Shown here: positions 1 to 8,632 of the stretch, piece by piece
Layout: every line of letters starts with the position of its first letter
Numbering within the stretch: position 1 is the first letter of the stretch
Origin: Streptomyces macrolidinus
GTDB taxonomy: Bacteria > Actinomycetota > Actinomycetes > Streptomycetales > Streptomycetaceae
Assembly: GCF_023887685.1 (NCBI RefSeq)
Contig: NZ_JAMWMR010000004.1
Span: 186,001 to 250,000 of the forward strand
Length of the DNA: 64,000 nucleotides
Direction of reading: 5' to 3'
Translations under genes and position numbers: made by a program
The notes under the pieces: generated by a model
The model's database searches: none
Told to the model about the DNA's origin: nothing
What the model saw: only the letters and a program-made list of their open reading frames with translations

Positions 1-221
1 AACTGCGCCAAGTGTCGATCCACATCGTTCAGTTGATGCAGCGTCAGGTCACACAGGGCGCGCTGCCAGCGGGTCGCCGGCTCCGATCCGTCCGTCAGCG
101 CCTCGCGCCGTACCGCGTCCACGTCGCCGCGCAGCCGCCGCGTCTGCGAGATGAGCGCATCGACCGCGCCGCGCTGCGGCGGGCGGACGGATGAGCGATC
201 CGCGGACAGATGGGGCGGCAT
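1..221 (-). CDS. N-terminal fragment of a probable SpoIIE/PP2C-type regulatory phosphatase (cut by window edge)
   Basis: An open frame runs from an ATG at 221 leftwards off the window without a stop, giving about 73 residues. The visible part begins MPPHLSADRSS and continues with a charged, helix-rich stretch (ALISQTRRLRGDVDAVRRE, then WQRALCDLTLHQLNDVD). From memory this resembles the N-terminus of Streptomyces PAS/SpoIIE-family phosphatases; no catalytic domain lies inside the window, so the assignment is tentative. No strong Shine-Dalgarno sequence is visible. The upstream 230 bp contain a GACTGT-TGC-ACAGTC dyad that could be its operator. Confidence 0.55.
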   Translation of the reverse strand, partial: MPPHLSADRSSVRPPQRGAVDALISQTRRLRGDVDAVRREALTDGSEPATRWQRALCDLTLHQLNDVDRHLAQ

Positions 222-277
222 GACGCACTCCGATACGAGAACGGTTCACGAACACCGGCTGACGGAAGGGCCGCTAA

Positions 278-292
278 GACTGTTGCACAGTC
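278..292. promoter_or_regulatory. Small perfect dyad upstream of the truncated left-edge gene
   Basis: GACTGT and ACAGTC flank a 3-bp spacer, 57 bp upstream of the ATG at 221. It sits where an operator or promoter-proximal element of the leftward gene would lie. Nothing identifies the regulator. Confidence 0.3.
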
Positions 293-373
293 GGCGAAGC
301 CCTGTAAGGCGTTTGGCAAGACACGATCCGGTGATGCCTTTGACATATGCCGCAGGCTCGCCGGGGTGTGACC

Positions 374-412
374 GGCACCTTCGAGCGGTGCTTTCGAGCG
401 GCACCTTCGAGC
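374..412. repeat. Three 13-bp tandem repeats downstream of the baeRF3 gene
   Basis: Units GGCACCTTCGAGC, GGTGCTTTCGAGC and GGCACCTTCGAGC follow each other at 374, 387 and 400. A second duplication, GTGGCYCGTGTC at 426-437 and 446-457, abuts the baeRF3 stop codon at 458. The 222-457 interval holds no gene. Confidence 0.7.
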
Positions 413-457
413 GGCCTGTGCCCCAGTGGCCCGTGTCCGCTCTCCGTGGCTCGTGTC

Positions 458-1555
458 TCAGTAGCGCAGCACCCCGGCGATCCCCTGGGCGTCACCCAGC
501 GTTCCGTCCGGGACGAAGCGGACCTCCGCGCCCGTGTCCAGACAGCGCTCCACGATCTCGTCCACGATGTCCTCGCGGGCGTCGAGATCGCCGCTCTCGG
601 CCGGTACCAGATGGTCACCGGCGTCGTCGCGCACCGTCACTTGGTAGTTCTCCTCGACCGCGAGGAGCCGGATGCGGCCGTCGGAGGCGTTCTGCCAGAC
701 CTCGTCGACCCCCGCGGCGAACGTCTTGCGGCCGCGTGCCGCCACCAGCTCGCGGCTGACCGTGTCGACCTCCTTGCGGTCCTGGGCCTCGATCACGGGC
801 TGGATCGCCTGCCACACGGCGTCGGGGGTGCCGTGGGCGAGACCGCCGTGCGGCACATGGACGGCGTCCTTGGCGAGGGTGCCGACCTCGTCGAGGCAGG
901 ACAGCGCCGCCGGTTCACCGGTGATGTACAGCGGACGCGGGTGCTCGCGCAGTACCGCGTGCATCGCGGTGTCGGCGTCCCGCAGGAAGTGGCGGGTGCC
1001 CTCGTCGCGGAAGGCGCTCGGCAGGTCGCCGATCTGCTCCTGACGCTCGGCGTCGAAGTTCTCGCGGCTCCGGGACATCGGGAAGGCGCCGATGCGGTCC
1101 TCGGTGACGCGTTCCGGGCCGCCGTTCCACAGCGTGACCCGGTCGGCCGAGACCGACAGCACCCAGAACGGCCGCTCGGCGGCCTGCGCGGAGACCAGGT
1201 TGCGGGTCAGGAAGGTGTCCGCGAGCACCACCCGCTCGGGCACCGTACGCGCCACCGACCACACCTGGTGCTCACCCGGCGCGGCGAAGATGACCAGGCC
1301 GTCCTCCGCGTGGGCCAGGTCCACCTCCGTGAGAGCCTGCTCGAGCTGCTTGACGACATCGGTGCGCCGCTCCCGGGTGACCGCGGGATCGGCCTCGAGC
1401 TGCTTCTTGGCCTCGGCCACCACATTGCGCAGCCGGACCGGATCCTGGGCGTTGTCGGGCTCGCGGCGGTGGGTCGGCGTCAGCACGGACACCGCGGGGT
1501 AGTTACGGGGCCGCCGCAGCTCGGCGAGGGTCGCGGGACTCAGATCGTGCTCCAT
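458..1555 (-). CDS. baeRF3-domain protein (bacterial archaeo-eukaryotic release-factor-like)
   Basis: 365 residues from the ATG at 1555 (MEHDLSPATLAELRRPRNYP). The sequence pattern matches the bacterial eRF1-like family 3 proteins, often mislabelled chemotaxis proteins in Streptomyces: an N-terminal region with SVLTPTHRREPDNAQDPVRL, a central segment ending near the ERVTEDRIGAFP motif, and a C-terminal eRF1-like region with VDEIVERCLDTGAEVRFVPDG. Such proteins are predicted to act on ribosomes or tRNA, but no function is proven for this family. The frame stays open upstream to 1852, but that extension overlaps the divergent arginine deiminase and has no family resemblance. It is divergent from arcA with about 110 bp between the starts. 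Confidence 0.8.
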   Translation of the reverse strand: MEHDLSPATLAELRRPRNYPAVSVLTPTHRREPDNAQDPVRLRNVVAEAKKQLEADPAVTRERRTDVVKQLEQALTEVDLAHAEDGLVIFAAPGEHQVWSVARTVPERVVLADTFLTRNLVSAQAAERPFWVLSVSADRVTLWNGGPERVTEDRIGAFPMSRSRENFDAERQEQIGDLPSAFRDEGTRHFLRDADTAMHAVLREHPRPLYITGEPAALSCLDEVGTLAKDAVHVPHGGLAHGTPDAVWQAIQPVIEAQDRKEVDTVSRELVAARGRKTFAAGVDEVWQNASDGRIRLLAVEENYQVTVRDDAGDHLVPAESGDLDAREDIVDEIVERCLDTGAEVRFVPDGTLGDAQGIAGVLRY

Positions 1556-1595
1556 AGCAGCACGATAGGGCCGATTCACGGATAAGGCATTTGGG

Positions 1596-1659
1596 GCAAT
1601 GCAGCGCAATGCGGGACTGGTGAGATGCAATGCGCGACTTTCGCAACAGCCCCTAGAGT
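1596..1659 (+). promoter_or_regulatory. Probable arcA promoter with three phased GCAATGC heptamers
   Basis: GCAATGC occurs at 1596-1602, 1606-1612 and 1627-1633, so the copies are 10 and 21 bp apart, close to whole helical turns. The last two lie in a longer direct repeat, GCAATGCGSGACT. A -10-like TAGAGT at 1654-1659 ends 6 nt before the GTG at 1666, which suggests a leaderless transcript. The third heptamer falls on the expected -35 region. The same interval must also carry the promoter of the divergent baeRF3 gene. Confidence 0.5.
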
Positions 1660-1665
1660 CGAGAT

Positions 1666-2931
1666 GTGCGAGATGTGACCGAACGGGACACCCGCCCCGC
1701 GTACGGCGTCCACTCCGAGGTCGGCCGACTGCGCAAGGTGCTCGTCTGCGCGCCCGGTCTCGCCCATCGCAGGCTGACCCCCACCAACGCCGAGGAGCTG
1801 CTCTTCGACGACGTGATGTGGGTGGAGAACGCCCAGCGCGACCACGCCGCATTCGTCGGCGAGTTGCGTGGGCGCGGCGTCGAGGTGGTGGAGCTGCACG
1901 ACCTGCTCGCGCAGACCATGGCCGTCCCCGGAGCGCGGGACTGGCTGCTGGACCGGAAGATCACCGCCAACGAGGTCGGACTCGGACTGGTCGACACCAC
2001 CCGCGCCTTCCTGGAGTCCCTCGCTCCCGCACGGCTCGCCGAGTACCTGATCGGCGGCCTCGCGACCACCGACCTGCCGGGCGACCACCGCACCGGCCCG
2101 CTCACCCTGGCCCGCGAGGCACCCGACGCGCGCGAGTATCTGATGCCGCCGCTGCCCAACACCCTCTACACCCGTGACACCACCTGCTGGCTGTACGGCG
2201 GAGTCACCCTCAACCCGCTGTACTGGCCCGCCCGCCACGACGAGACCTTGCTGATGAAGGCCGTCTACACCTTCCACCCCGACTTCGCGGACTCCACCGT
2301 CTGGTGGGGCGACCCCGAACTCGACTGGGGCCAGGCCACGTTCGAAGGCGGGGACATCATGCCGGTCGGCGGCGGTGTCGTCCTGATGGGCATGAGCGAG
2401 CGCACCTCACGGCAGGCCATCACCCAGGTCGCCGCGGCCCTGTTCGCAGCCGGTGCCGCCGAGCACGTCATCGTGGCCGGCCTGCCGAAGCTGCGCTCGG
2501 CCATGCACCTCGACACCGTGTTCACCTTCGCCGACCGGGACCTGGTGACGCTGTACCCGGCCATCATGGACGGCGTCCGTACCTTCTCCCTGCGGCCCGC
2601 CGACAAGCCCCCGGGCATCACCTGCGCCGACGAGGGCGCGCGCCCCTTCGTGGACGTGGTCGCCAAGGCGCTCGGCCTGCCGGGGCTGCGAGTGGTCGAG
2701 ACGGGCGGCGATGTGTACGCCTCCGAGCGCCAGCAGTGGGACAGCGGCAACAACGCGGTCGCGGTGGAGCCGGGCGTGGTCTTCACCTACGACCGCAACA
2801 CCCAGACCAACGCGCTGCTGCGCCGGGCGGGGGTGGACGTCATCACCATCGTCGGCGCGGAACTGGGCCGCGGCCGGGGCGGCGGGCACTGCATGACCTG
2901 CCCGATCGTCCGCGACCCCGTCGAGTTCTGA
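1666..2931 (+). CDS. arcA: Arginine deiminase
   Basis: 421 residues. It hydrolyses arginine to citrulline and ammonia, the first step of the arginine deiminase pathway, in the cytoplasm. Visible family marks are the N-terminal [14 protein letters not shown], the FEGGD substrate-binding motif at about 226-230, the HLD catalytic motif at 281-283 and the C-terminal GGGHCMTCP with the nucleophile Cys409. The length is normal for the family. The start is taken as GTG 1666, because a TAGAGT -10 element lies 6 nt upstream and no Shine-Dalgarno is seen; GTG 1675 is the alternative. No ornithine carbamoyltransferase or carbamate kinase gene lies nearby, so it is a stand-alone deiminase here. Its stop is followed by an imperfect direct repeat of its own 3' end (see findings). 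Confidence 0.95.
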   Translation: MRDVTERDTRPAYGVHSEVGRLRKVLVCAPGLAHRRLTPTNAEELLFDDVMWVENAQRDHAAFVGELRGRGVEVVELHDLLAQTMAVPGARDWLLDRKITANEVGLGLVDTTRAFLESLAPARLAEYLIGGLATTDLPGDHRTGPLTLAREAPDAREYLMPPLPNTLYTRDTTCWLYGGVTLNPLYWPARHDETLLMKAVYTFHPDFADSTVWWGDPELDWGQATFEGGDIMPVGGGVVLMGMSERTSRQAITQVAAALFAAGAAEHVIVAGLPKLRSAMHLDTVFTFADRDLVTLYPAIMDGVRTFSLRPADKPPGITCADEGARPFVDVVAKALGLPGLRVVETGGDVYASERQQWDSGNNAVAVEPGVVFTYDRNTQTNALLRRAGVDVITIVGAELGRGRGGGHCMTCPIVRDPVEF

Positions 2932-3202
2932 GCCCGTACGGGAACCGGGACCGCGTCGAGTGCCGAGCCCTGCGGGAAGCGGCGGGGCGGCGCGCGATCG
3001 CGCGATGCTGGGCAACTCTTTGCCCATGGCCGAGATGCGACGGTCCCTCTCACGTCAGAGAGCCGATCGGTGCGTACACACCGCGTAAAGCGCGGCCGAA
3101 TCACGGGGTGTGATGGGGCCGGGTCGGGGTCCGGCCGAGTTGACCTCCCCGCGTGCGTGACGGACGCTCGACATATAGCTGCTGGATACAACTGTTTGCC
3201 CG

Positions 3203-3218
3203 GAGCAGTCGACTGCTC
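3203..3218. promoter_or_regulatory. 16-bp perfect palindrome in the arcA-asnB intergenic region
   Basis: GAGCAGTCGACTGCTC is a perfect palindrome 68 bp before the asnB start. The 354-bp region 2932-3285 has no gene. It also holds a CCCGTACGGG palindrome just after the arcA stop, a GC-rich hairpin around 3117-3137, a TTGACC hexamer at 3140-3145 and an AT-rich patch CATATAGC at 3173-3179. The palindrome may be an operator or the stem of an RNA hairpin in the asnB leader. Confidence 0.5.
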
Positions 3219-3285
3219 GGCCGACGGCTTGGCGAAGCCGCAGGTGAGCGCGGTGTTCCCGGGAGGCAGGACCGGGAGGTAACGC

Positions 3286-5127
3286 ATGTGCGGCATCACC
3301 GGCTGGGTCTCCTACGACCGTGATCTGCGGACCGAGACAGCGACCGTGGACGACATGACCGAGACCATGGCCTGCCGGGGCCCCGACGACCGCGGCACCT
3401 GGATCGAAGGACCCGCGGCCCTCGGACACCGCAGGCTCGCGATCATCGACCTGGCCGGCGGGCGCCAGCCCATGACCGCGCAGACCCCGGACGGCACCGT
3501 CGCCCTCGTCTACTCGGGAGAGGCGTACAACTTCACCGAGCTGCGCAGCGAGCTGACCGACCGGGGCCACCGCTTCACCACCGACTCCGACACCGAGGTG
3601 GTCCTGCGCGCCTACCTCGAGTGGGGCGACGCGCTCGCCGAGCGACTCAACGGCATGTACGCCTTCGCGCTCTGGGACAGCCGCCACGACAAGCTCGTCA
3701 TGGTCCGCGACCGCATGGGCATCAAGCCCTTCTACTACTACCCGACCCCCGACGGCGTCCTCTTCGGCTCCGAGCCCAAGGCGATCCTCGCCAACCCGCT
3801 GGCCCGCGCCCGGGTGACCCTGGACGGGCTGCGGGAGCTGTTCGCGATGATCAAGACACCCGGACACGCCGTGTGGGACGGCATGTACGAGGTGGAGCCG
3901 GGCACCGTCGTCACCGTGGACCGGCAGGGCCTGAACCGGCGGGTCTACTGGCGGCTGGAGACCCGGCCGCACGCCGACGACCGCACCACCAGCATCGCCA
4001 CCGTCCGCTCGCTGCTGGAGGACATCGTGCGCCGCCAGCTCGTCGCCGACGTGCCCCGCTGCACGCTGCTCTCGGGCGGCCTGGACTCCTCCGCGATGAC
4101 CGCCCTGGCCGCGCGGCAGCTCGCCGAGCAGGGCGAGAAGGTCCGCAGCTTCGCCGTGGACTTCGTCGGGCAGACCGACAACTTCGTCGCCGACGACCTG
4201 CGCGCCACCCCCGACACCCCGTTCGTGCACGACGTGGCCCGCGACAGCGGCACCGACCACCAGGACATCGTCCTGGACGCGGAGGCCCTCGCCGACCTCG
4301 ACGCCCGGTCCAAGGTGATCCGCGCCCGTGACCTGCCGATGGGCTTCGGCGACATGGACACCTCGCTCTACCTGCTGTTCCAGTCGATCCGCGAGCGCTC
4401 CACGGTCGCGCTCTCCGGGGAGTCCGCGGACGAGGTCTTCGGCGGCTACCAGCAGTTCTTCGACGAGGAGGCCCGCCGCGCCGCCACCTTCCCCTGGCTC
4501 GTGCGCTACCGCCGGGACTTCGGCGACGACACCGGCGTCCTGAGCCCCGCGCTGACCGAGGCCCTGGACCTGCGCGGCTACATCGCCGACAGCTACCGCG
4601 GCGCCGTGGCGGGCGTCCGGCGCCTGGACGGCGAGAGCGACTTCGAGTACCGGATGCGGCAGATCTGCCACCTCCACCTCACCCGCTTCGTACGGATCCT
4701 GCTCGACCGCAAGGACCGCGCGAGCATGGCGGTCGGTCTGGAGGTGCGCGTGCCCTACTGCGACCACCGGCTCGTCGAGTACGTCTACAACGCCCCGTGG
4801 TCCGTGAAGTCCTTCGACGGCCGGGAGAAGAGCCTGCTGCGGGAGGCGACGGCGGACCTGATCCCGAAGTCCGTCTACGACCGGGTCAAGTCCCCCTATC
4901 CCTCGACCCAGGACCCCCGGTACGCGATCGCGCTCCAGGCGCACGTCAAGGACCTCCTCGCCCGTCCCTCCCACCCGGTCTTCGACCTGGTCGACCGGGA
5001 ACGGGTGCACCGGGCCGCCCACCCCGACAACCCCCAGACCACCCAGGGCTCCCGCCGCAGTCTCGAACGGACCCTGGACCTGGCCCTGTGGCTGGACCTC
5101 TACAAGCCCGAGGTGTCCATCGGCTGA
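3286..5127 (+). CDS. asnB: Asparagine synthetase, glutamine-hydrolysing
   Basis: 613 residues. It makes asparagine from aspartate, ATP and glutamine. Met1-Cys2-Gly3 (MCGITGWVSYD) gives the N-terminal Cys2 nucleophile of the class II glutaminase domain, which runs to about residue 200. The synthetase domain carries the PP-loop SGGLDSS at 263-269 and the SGESADEVFGGYQQFF segment. The start is fixed by the need for Cys2 and by a GGGAGG Shine-Dalgarno at about 3273. The length fits the actinobacterial AsnB type. It is monocistronic, convergent with the downstream peptidase, and preceded by a long leader with a palindrome. The stop lies in a GGCTGA GGCTGA duplication. Confidence 0.95.
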   Translation: MCGITGWVSYDRDLRTETATVDDMTETMACRGPDDRGTWIEGPAALGHRRLAIIDLAGGRQPMTAQTPDGTVALVYSGEAYNFTELRSELTDRGHRFTTDSDTEVVLRAYLEWGDALAERLNGMYAFALWDSRHDKLVMVRDRMGIKPFYYYPTPDGVLFGSEPKAILANPLARARVTLDGLRELFAMIKTPGHAVWDGMYEVEPGTVVTVDRQGLNRRVYWRLETRPHADDRTTSIATVRSLLEDIVRRQLVADVPRCTLLSGGLDSSAMTALAARQLAEQGEKVRSFAVDFVGQTDNFVADDLRATPDTPFVHDVARDSGTDHQDIVLDAEALADLDARSKVIRARDLPMGFGDMDTSLYLLFQSIRERSTVALSGESADEVFGGYQQFFDEEARRAATFPWLVRYRRDFGDDTGVLSPALTEALDLRGYIADSYRGAVAGVRRLDGESDFEYRMRQICHLHLTRFVRILLDRKDRASMAVGLEVRVPYCDHRLVEYVYNAPWSVKSFDGREKSLLREATADLIPKSVYDRVKSPYPSTQDPRYAIALQAHVKDLLARPSHPVFDLVDRERVHRAAHPDNPQTTQGSRRSLERTLDLALWLDLYKPEVSIG

Positions 5128-5135
5128 GGCTGAGA

Positions 5136-5179
5136 CTGCGGCCCGGCCTCAGGATCAGGAGGGCCGCTCCGGGCCGCAG
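5136..5179. terminator. Bidirectional terminator-like hairpin between asnB and the S33 peptidase
   Basis: CTGCGGCCCGG (5136-5146) and CCGGGCCGCAG (5169-5179) form a perfect 11-bp stem around a 22-nt loop. The right arm overlaps the last codons of the convergent peptidase gene. Confidence 0.6.
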
Positions 5180-6717
5180 GTGCCGCCTCCGGACGGCAGG
5201 GTGCCGTCGAGGAGGAAGGCGTTCACCTTCGCGTGGACGCACGCGGAGGCCGGGTACCCGGTGTGGCCCTCGCCCCGGTTGTCGAGGACCACCGCCGACG
5301 GACCGAGCCGCTTCGCGGTCTCCTGCGTCCAGCGGTACGGGGTCGCCGGATCCCCGCGGGTGCCGACGAGCAGCATCTTCGCGGTGTGGACGTCCTTCAC
5401 CTTCGTCCGGATGAACTCGGTGCCCCGAGGGCGCCCGTAGCACATCAGCACCTGCGAGAGCCGGTGCGGACCGAACACCGGGGAGGCCTTCTCGTACGCG
5501 CCCCGCAGCCGGTCGATGTCCTTGACGAGCCGGTCGGCGCTCGGCCGGTCCGGGTCGTCCGCGCAGTTGACGGCCATCAGCGCGGCGGGGAGGTTGTCGT
5601 CGGGTACGTCGGCGGGGTCGACGAGCCCGCCGCCGGTCGCGGCGGCGGGCGGCAGGGCCACTCCGCCGCCGGAGAAGCGCATGATCCCACTGGGGTCGTG
5701 CTCCTTCACGAGCTGGTCCAGCGCCTGCTCCAGCGCCGGCCACAGGCTCTTGCTGAACAGGGCCTGCCCGATCCCGGTCACCAGGTCCTGCCCGGAGAAC
5801 GGCGCGCCCAGAGCGGTCCGTACGGGGTTCTCGTCCAGGGAGTCGACCAGCCGGACCACCTGCTGCCGGGCCGCGTGCGCGTCGTGCCCGAACGGGCAGG
5901 AGCTGTTCTTGACGCACCAGTCGAGGAAATCGTCCAGGGCGGCCTGCTGCCCTCGCGCGGCGGTGAGGCCCTGTTCCGCCAGGGGCTCGGTGAGTGTGTC
6001 CACCCCGTCGAGCGCCATCCGGCCCACCTTCGTGGGGAACTGCGCCGCGTACACCGCGCCCAGGCGTGTGCCGTACGAGAAGCCGAGGTAGTTCAGCTTC
6101 TTGTCGCCGAGCGCCTGACGCATCACGTCCAGATCGCGGGAGACGTTGACGGTCCCCATGTGCGGCAGGACGGGCCCGGAGTGCCGGGCGCACTGCTCGG
6201 CCAGCTTCCGTATCTGCGCGAGGGCGGCCCGGGGATCGCTGCCGCCGACGGGGACGCCCACTCCGTCCGTGTCCTCTCCACAGCTCACGGGCGAGGACCT
6301 GCCGACCCCGCGCGGGTCGAACGTCACCACGTCGTAGGACGTCGTCAGGTCCGAGAACGCCCCCTGGGACGCGGCCAGTTGGGGAAGGCCCGGCTGGCCG
6401 GGGCCGCCGAAGTTCAGCAGGAGCGATCCCTGGGGCCTGCCGGTCGCCGGGAGGCGGGCCAGCGCCAGGTCGAGGGTCCCGGCGGAGGGGTGCGCATAGT
6501 CGAGGGGCACGGTCACCTTGCCGCACTCCATGTCCTTCGCCATGTCCTCGCCCTCGCAGGCGGACCAGGAGATCTTCTGGTGGTAGAAGCGGGACAGCGC
6601 ACGGTCGGGGTCGCCGTCGGTCGCGACCGCCGACGGAAGCGCCGTGCCCCAGAGGGCCAGCGCCGCGGTCGTGGCCGCCGCCGTGGTGAGGGCACGGCGT
6701 CTGCGCATGGGCTGCAT
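5155..6717 (-). CDS. Secreted alpha/beta hydrolase, S33 tripeptidyl aminopeptidase (SlpD/SlpE-like)
   Basis: 520 residues from ATG 6717, which has a GGGAGG Shine-Dalgarno 5 nt upstream; the frame is open to 6774 but without a better start. An N-terminal signal peptide is seen (MRRRRAL followed by an Ala-rich core, about residues 4-33). The fold shows the oxyanion motif NFGGPGQPG (102-110), the nucleophile motif GFSYG with Ser214, and C-terminal GTRGDPATPY and GEGHTGYP that would give the Asp and His. Family members remove tripeptides from the N-termini of secreted proteins, or act on similar esters and amides. No cysteine lipobox is seen. The stop lies in a tandem TCCTGA TCCTGA duplication. 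Confidence 0.88.
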   Translation of the reverse strand: MQPMRRRRALTTAAATTAALALWGTALPSAVATDGDPDRALSRFYHQKISWSACEGEDMAKDMECGKVTVPLDYAHPSAGTLDLALARLPATGRPQGSLLLNFGGPGQPGLPQLAASQGAFSDLTTSYDVVTFDPRGVGRSSPVSCGEDTDGVGVPVGGSDPRAALAQIRKLAEQCARHSGPVLPHMGTVNVSRDLDVMRQALGDKKLNYLGFSYGTRLGAVYAAQFPTKVGRMALDGVDTLTEPLAEQGLTAARGQQAALDDFLDWCVKNSSCPFGHDAHAARQQVVRLVDSLDENPVRTALGAPFSGQDLVTGIGQALFSKSLWPALEQALDQLVKEHDPSGIMRFSGGGVALPPAAATGGGLVDPADVPDDNLPAALMAVNCADDPDRPSADRLVKDIDRLRGAYEKASPVFGPHRLSQVLMCYGRPRGTEFIRTKVKDVHTAKMLLVGTRGDPATPYRWTQETAKRLGPSAVVLDNRGEGHTGYPASACVHAKVNAFLLDGTLPSGGGTCGPERPS

Positions 6718-6853
6718 GGTGCCTCCCGGGGCGCCCCGGCCGTGAATACCGGCGACGGCCCTTCGACTCACCATAGGCGGGCCCTCGGGGGCGCGCCCGC
6801 GGGCGGGCGGGGCCTACGGAGGTGTCCTGTCCTCCGGGTCGCGGGTCGGGCGA

Positions 6854-7686
6854 CGTCTGCCTGCCCGTCGGCCATGCGATGTCGTCGATCGCGAGCCATG
6901 GCGCGACGGCCACGGCCGTGGGGGTGAGCCCGGTGAACGCCTTGACCTCGCGGTGGAGGTGGGACTGATCGACGTAGCCGCTCTCCGCGGCGACCCCGGC
7001 GGGGGCGTGCCCGGCCGCGAGCAGGTGGGCCGCGTGGTCGAACCGCACCAGTCGTGCGGCGTGCTTGGGCGTGATGCCGAGCTGGGACCGGAAGCGGGCC
7101 GACAGCCGCGTACGGCTCCACCCGACCTCGTACGCCAGACGGTCGACCCGCACGCGTCCCCGACCGGCGAGTATCCGCCGCCAGGCGCGGGCGACCTCCG
7201 GGTGGACCGGTCGCTGAGTACCCAGTCGGCGGCCGAGGAGTTCCAGCGCGATCGCGAACCGCTCGTCCCACGACGCGGCGGCACGCAGCCTGTCCTCGTC
7301 CCGCCCGGCGTCGCGGCCCCAGAGGTCCTCGAAGGCCACCGCCGTCCCGCTCGGCTCGGCCGCCGCGCCGAACAGGGCAGCCGCCGTGACCGGCTCAAGG
7401 CGGATCCGGAGGCACTCGCCCATCAGGGCGCCTGCCCAGAACTCGCCGGGGTGGAGCCCGACGGCGACGCTGCCGCGCCCGTGCCGGTCAGGTGGTGGAC
7501 GAGGCCTTCCGTCTCGCTCAGATCGATGAGCAGGGCGACGGACGGGTGCGCGACCATGGCGATGTCCACGGTCGCGGGGGCGCGTTGGCTGAACCCGGCC
7601 ATGCGTACCCCGGGCAGGTGTCCTGGCGGTCGCGGGACCGCGACCTCCGCCAACGCCCAGTCGAAGGGTCTCCCGGCCGGCATCAC
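6854..7686 (-). pseudogene. AraC-family transcriptional regulator, apparently frameshifted
   Basis: The N-terminal domain reads from GTG 7686 (MMPAGRPFDWALAEVAVP... to SETEGLVHH) and then loses frame near 7490-7494. The matching continuation (DRHGRGSVAVGLHPGEFWAG, then GECLRIRLEPV, FEDLWGRDAG and the AraC double HTH with GYVDQSHLHREV) is in the next frame. One extra C in the CACCACCTGACC stretch would join the two into a normal AraC regulator of about 275 residues. Homology fades after DDIAWPTGRQT near 6854, and that frame has no stop until 4946, deep inside the neighbouring peptidase gene. A TAGGCT -10 element (7698-7693) ends 6 nt before GTG 7686, so the transcript may be leaderless. It could be a decayed gene or a sequencing error. 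Confidence 0.65.
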
Positions 7687-7702
7687 GTCAACAGCCTAGG
7701 TC

Positions 7703-8532
7703 TCAAGGGGCGATGGGCGGGGTATCGGCGACCCTCGCCGCGAAGTCCAGCAACAACTCGCTTGTCACGTCGGGTGCTTCGAACATGGGCAAGAGCCCGA
7801 CTCCGGGCGGCACTTCGATCCGGGCGTTCGGTACCGCGTCGTACTGGTGCACCGAGGACGGGGCGTAGCGGGGCTCGGCGGCGCCGAAGATCACCAGCAC
7901 GGGGACGTCGAGGGCGGCGAGACGTGCGGGCAGGTTCCGCTCGGTGAGGTACGCGGCACTGCGGCGCAGCACCTTCCTGAGCGCGGGGTACGTGGTTCTC
8001 CGCAGATCGGCGACCACGTCGTCCGGTACGTCCACGGGGCGCGCGCAGATCCTGTCGAACTGTCCGCGGATCATGGCGTCCGAACGCGTCGCCCAGAGGA
8101 GCGGACCGAGGGGTGGGCCAACAGCGCACGGAACAGGAGCGGTTGGGGGAGGAGTGCGTCGAGGCTCGGGCCACTGCTGATCAGCGCGAGTGACCTCACC
8201 AGGTCGGGGCGCTGTTCGGCGAGTGCGGTGGCGAGGCAGCCGCCGCTGGAGTGCCCGGCCACGGTGACGGGGCGAAGGCCGAGGTCGTCGAGGAGCGCCG
8301 CCACCCGGCCCGCCTGCACGGGCACGTCGTACGACGTCGCGGGCGGGGACTGGCCGCAGCCGGGGAGGTCGATCCGGAGGACGTGATGGTGGCGGGCGAG
8401 TGCCGGGACCACCGGGTTCCAGTATGTGCCCGCGGCCCCCGAGCCATGGATGAGCAACAGGGGCGGTGCCTGCCGAGGGCCGTCGTGGACGACATGCATT
8501 CCGTGTGAGAACTCTGTGCGGTGTTCGCTCAT
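7703..8532 (-). pseudogene. Alpha/beta hydrolase, apparently frameshifted
   Basis: The N-terminal half starts at ATG 8532 ([18 protein letters not shown]) and shows LLLIHGSGAAGTYW and the nucleophile motif AGHSSGG, typical of alpha/beta hydrolases. Near 8110-8113 the frame breaks at LLAHPS; the C-terminal half (LGPLLWATRSDAMIRGQFD ... LDVPVLVIFGAAEPRYAP ... AARVADTPPIAP) continues in another frame to a TGA at 7705-7703. One extra C in the run CACCCCTCGG would give HPLGPLLWATRSDAM and a full-length hydrolase of about 276 residues. It ends 16 bp before the AraC-type gene, so the two probably form one unit. The break is real decay or a base-call error in a C run. Confidence 0.65.
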
Positions 8533-8632
8533 ACCGGGCAGGGTGAGGGGACTGTCGGCCACCGGTCTTGTACTTATGTCGTCGTGGACCGGGCATGGAC
8601 CCGTCGTGGACTCGGCGAGGGCGAACCTCTCG

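Noticed and set aside
4946..7423. An 825-codon open frame that could be read as a fused AraC-like and larger protein
   Set aside because: Only the first 190 residues look like protein; the rest is a shadow of the peptidase gene, Arg/Pro/Gly-rich and without family resemblance.
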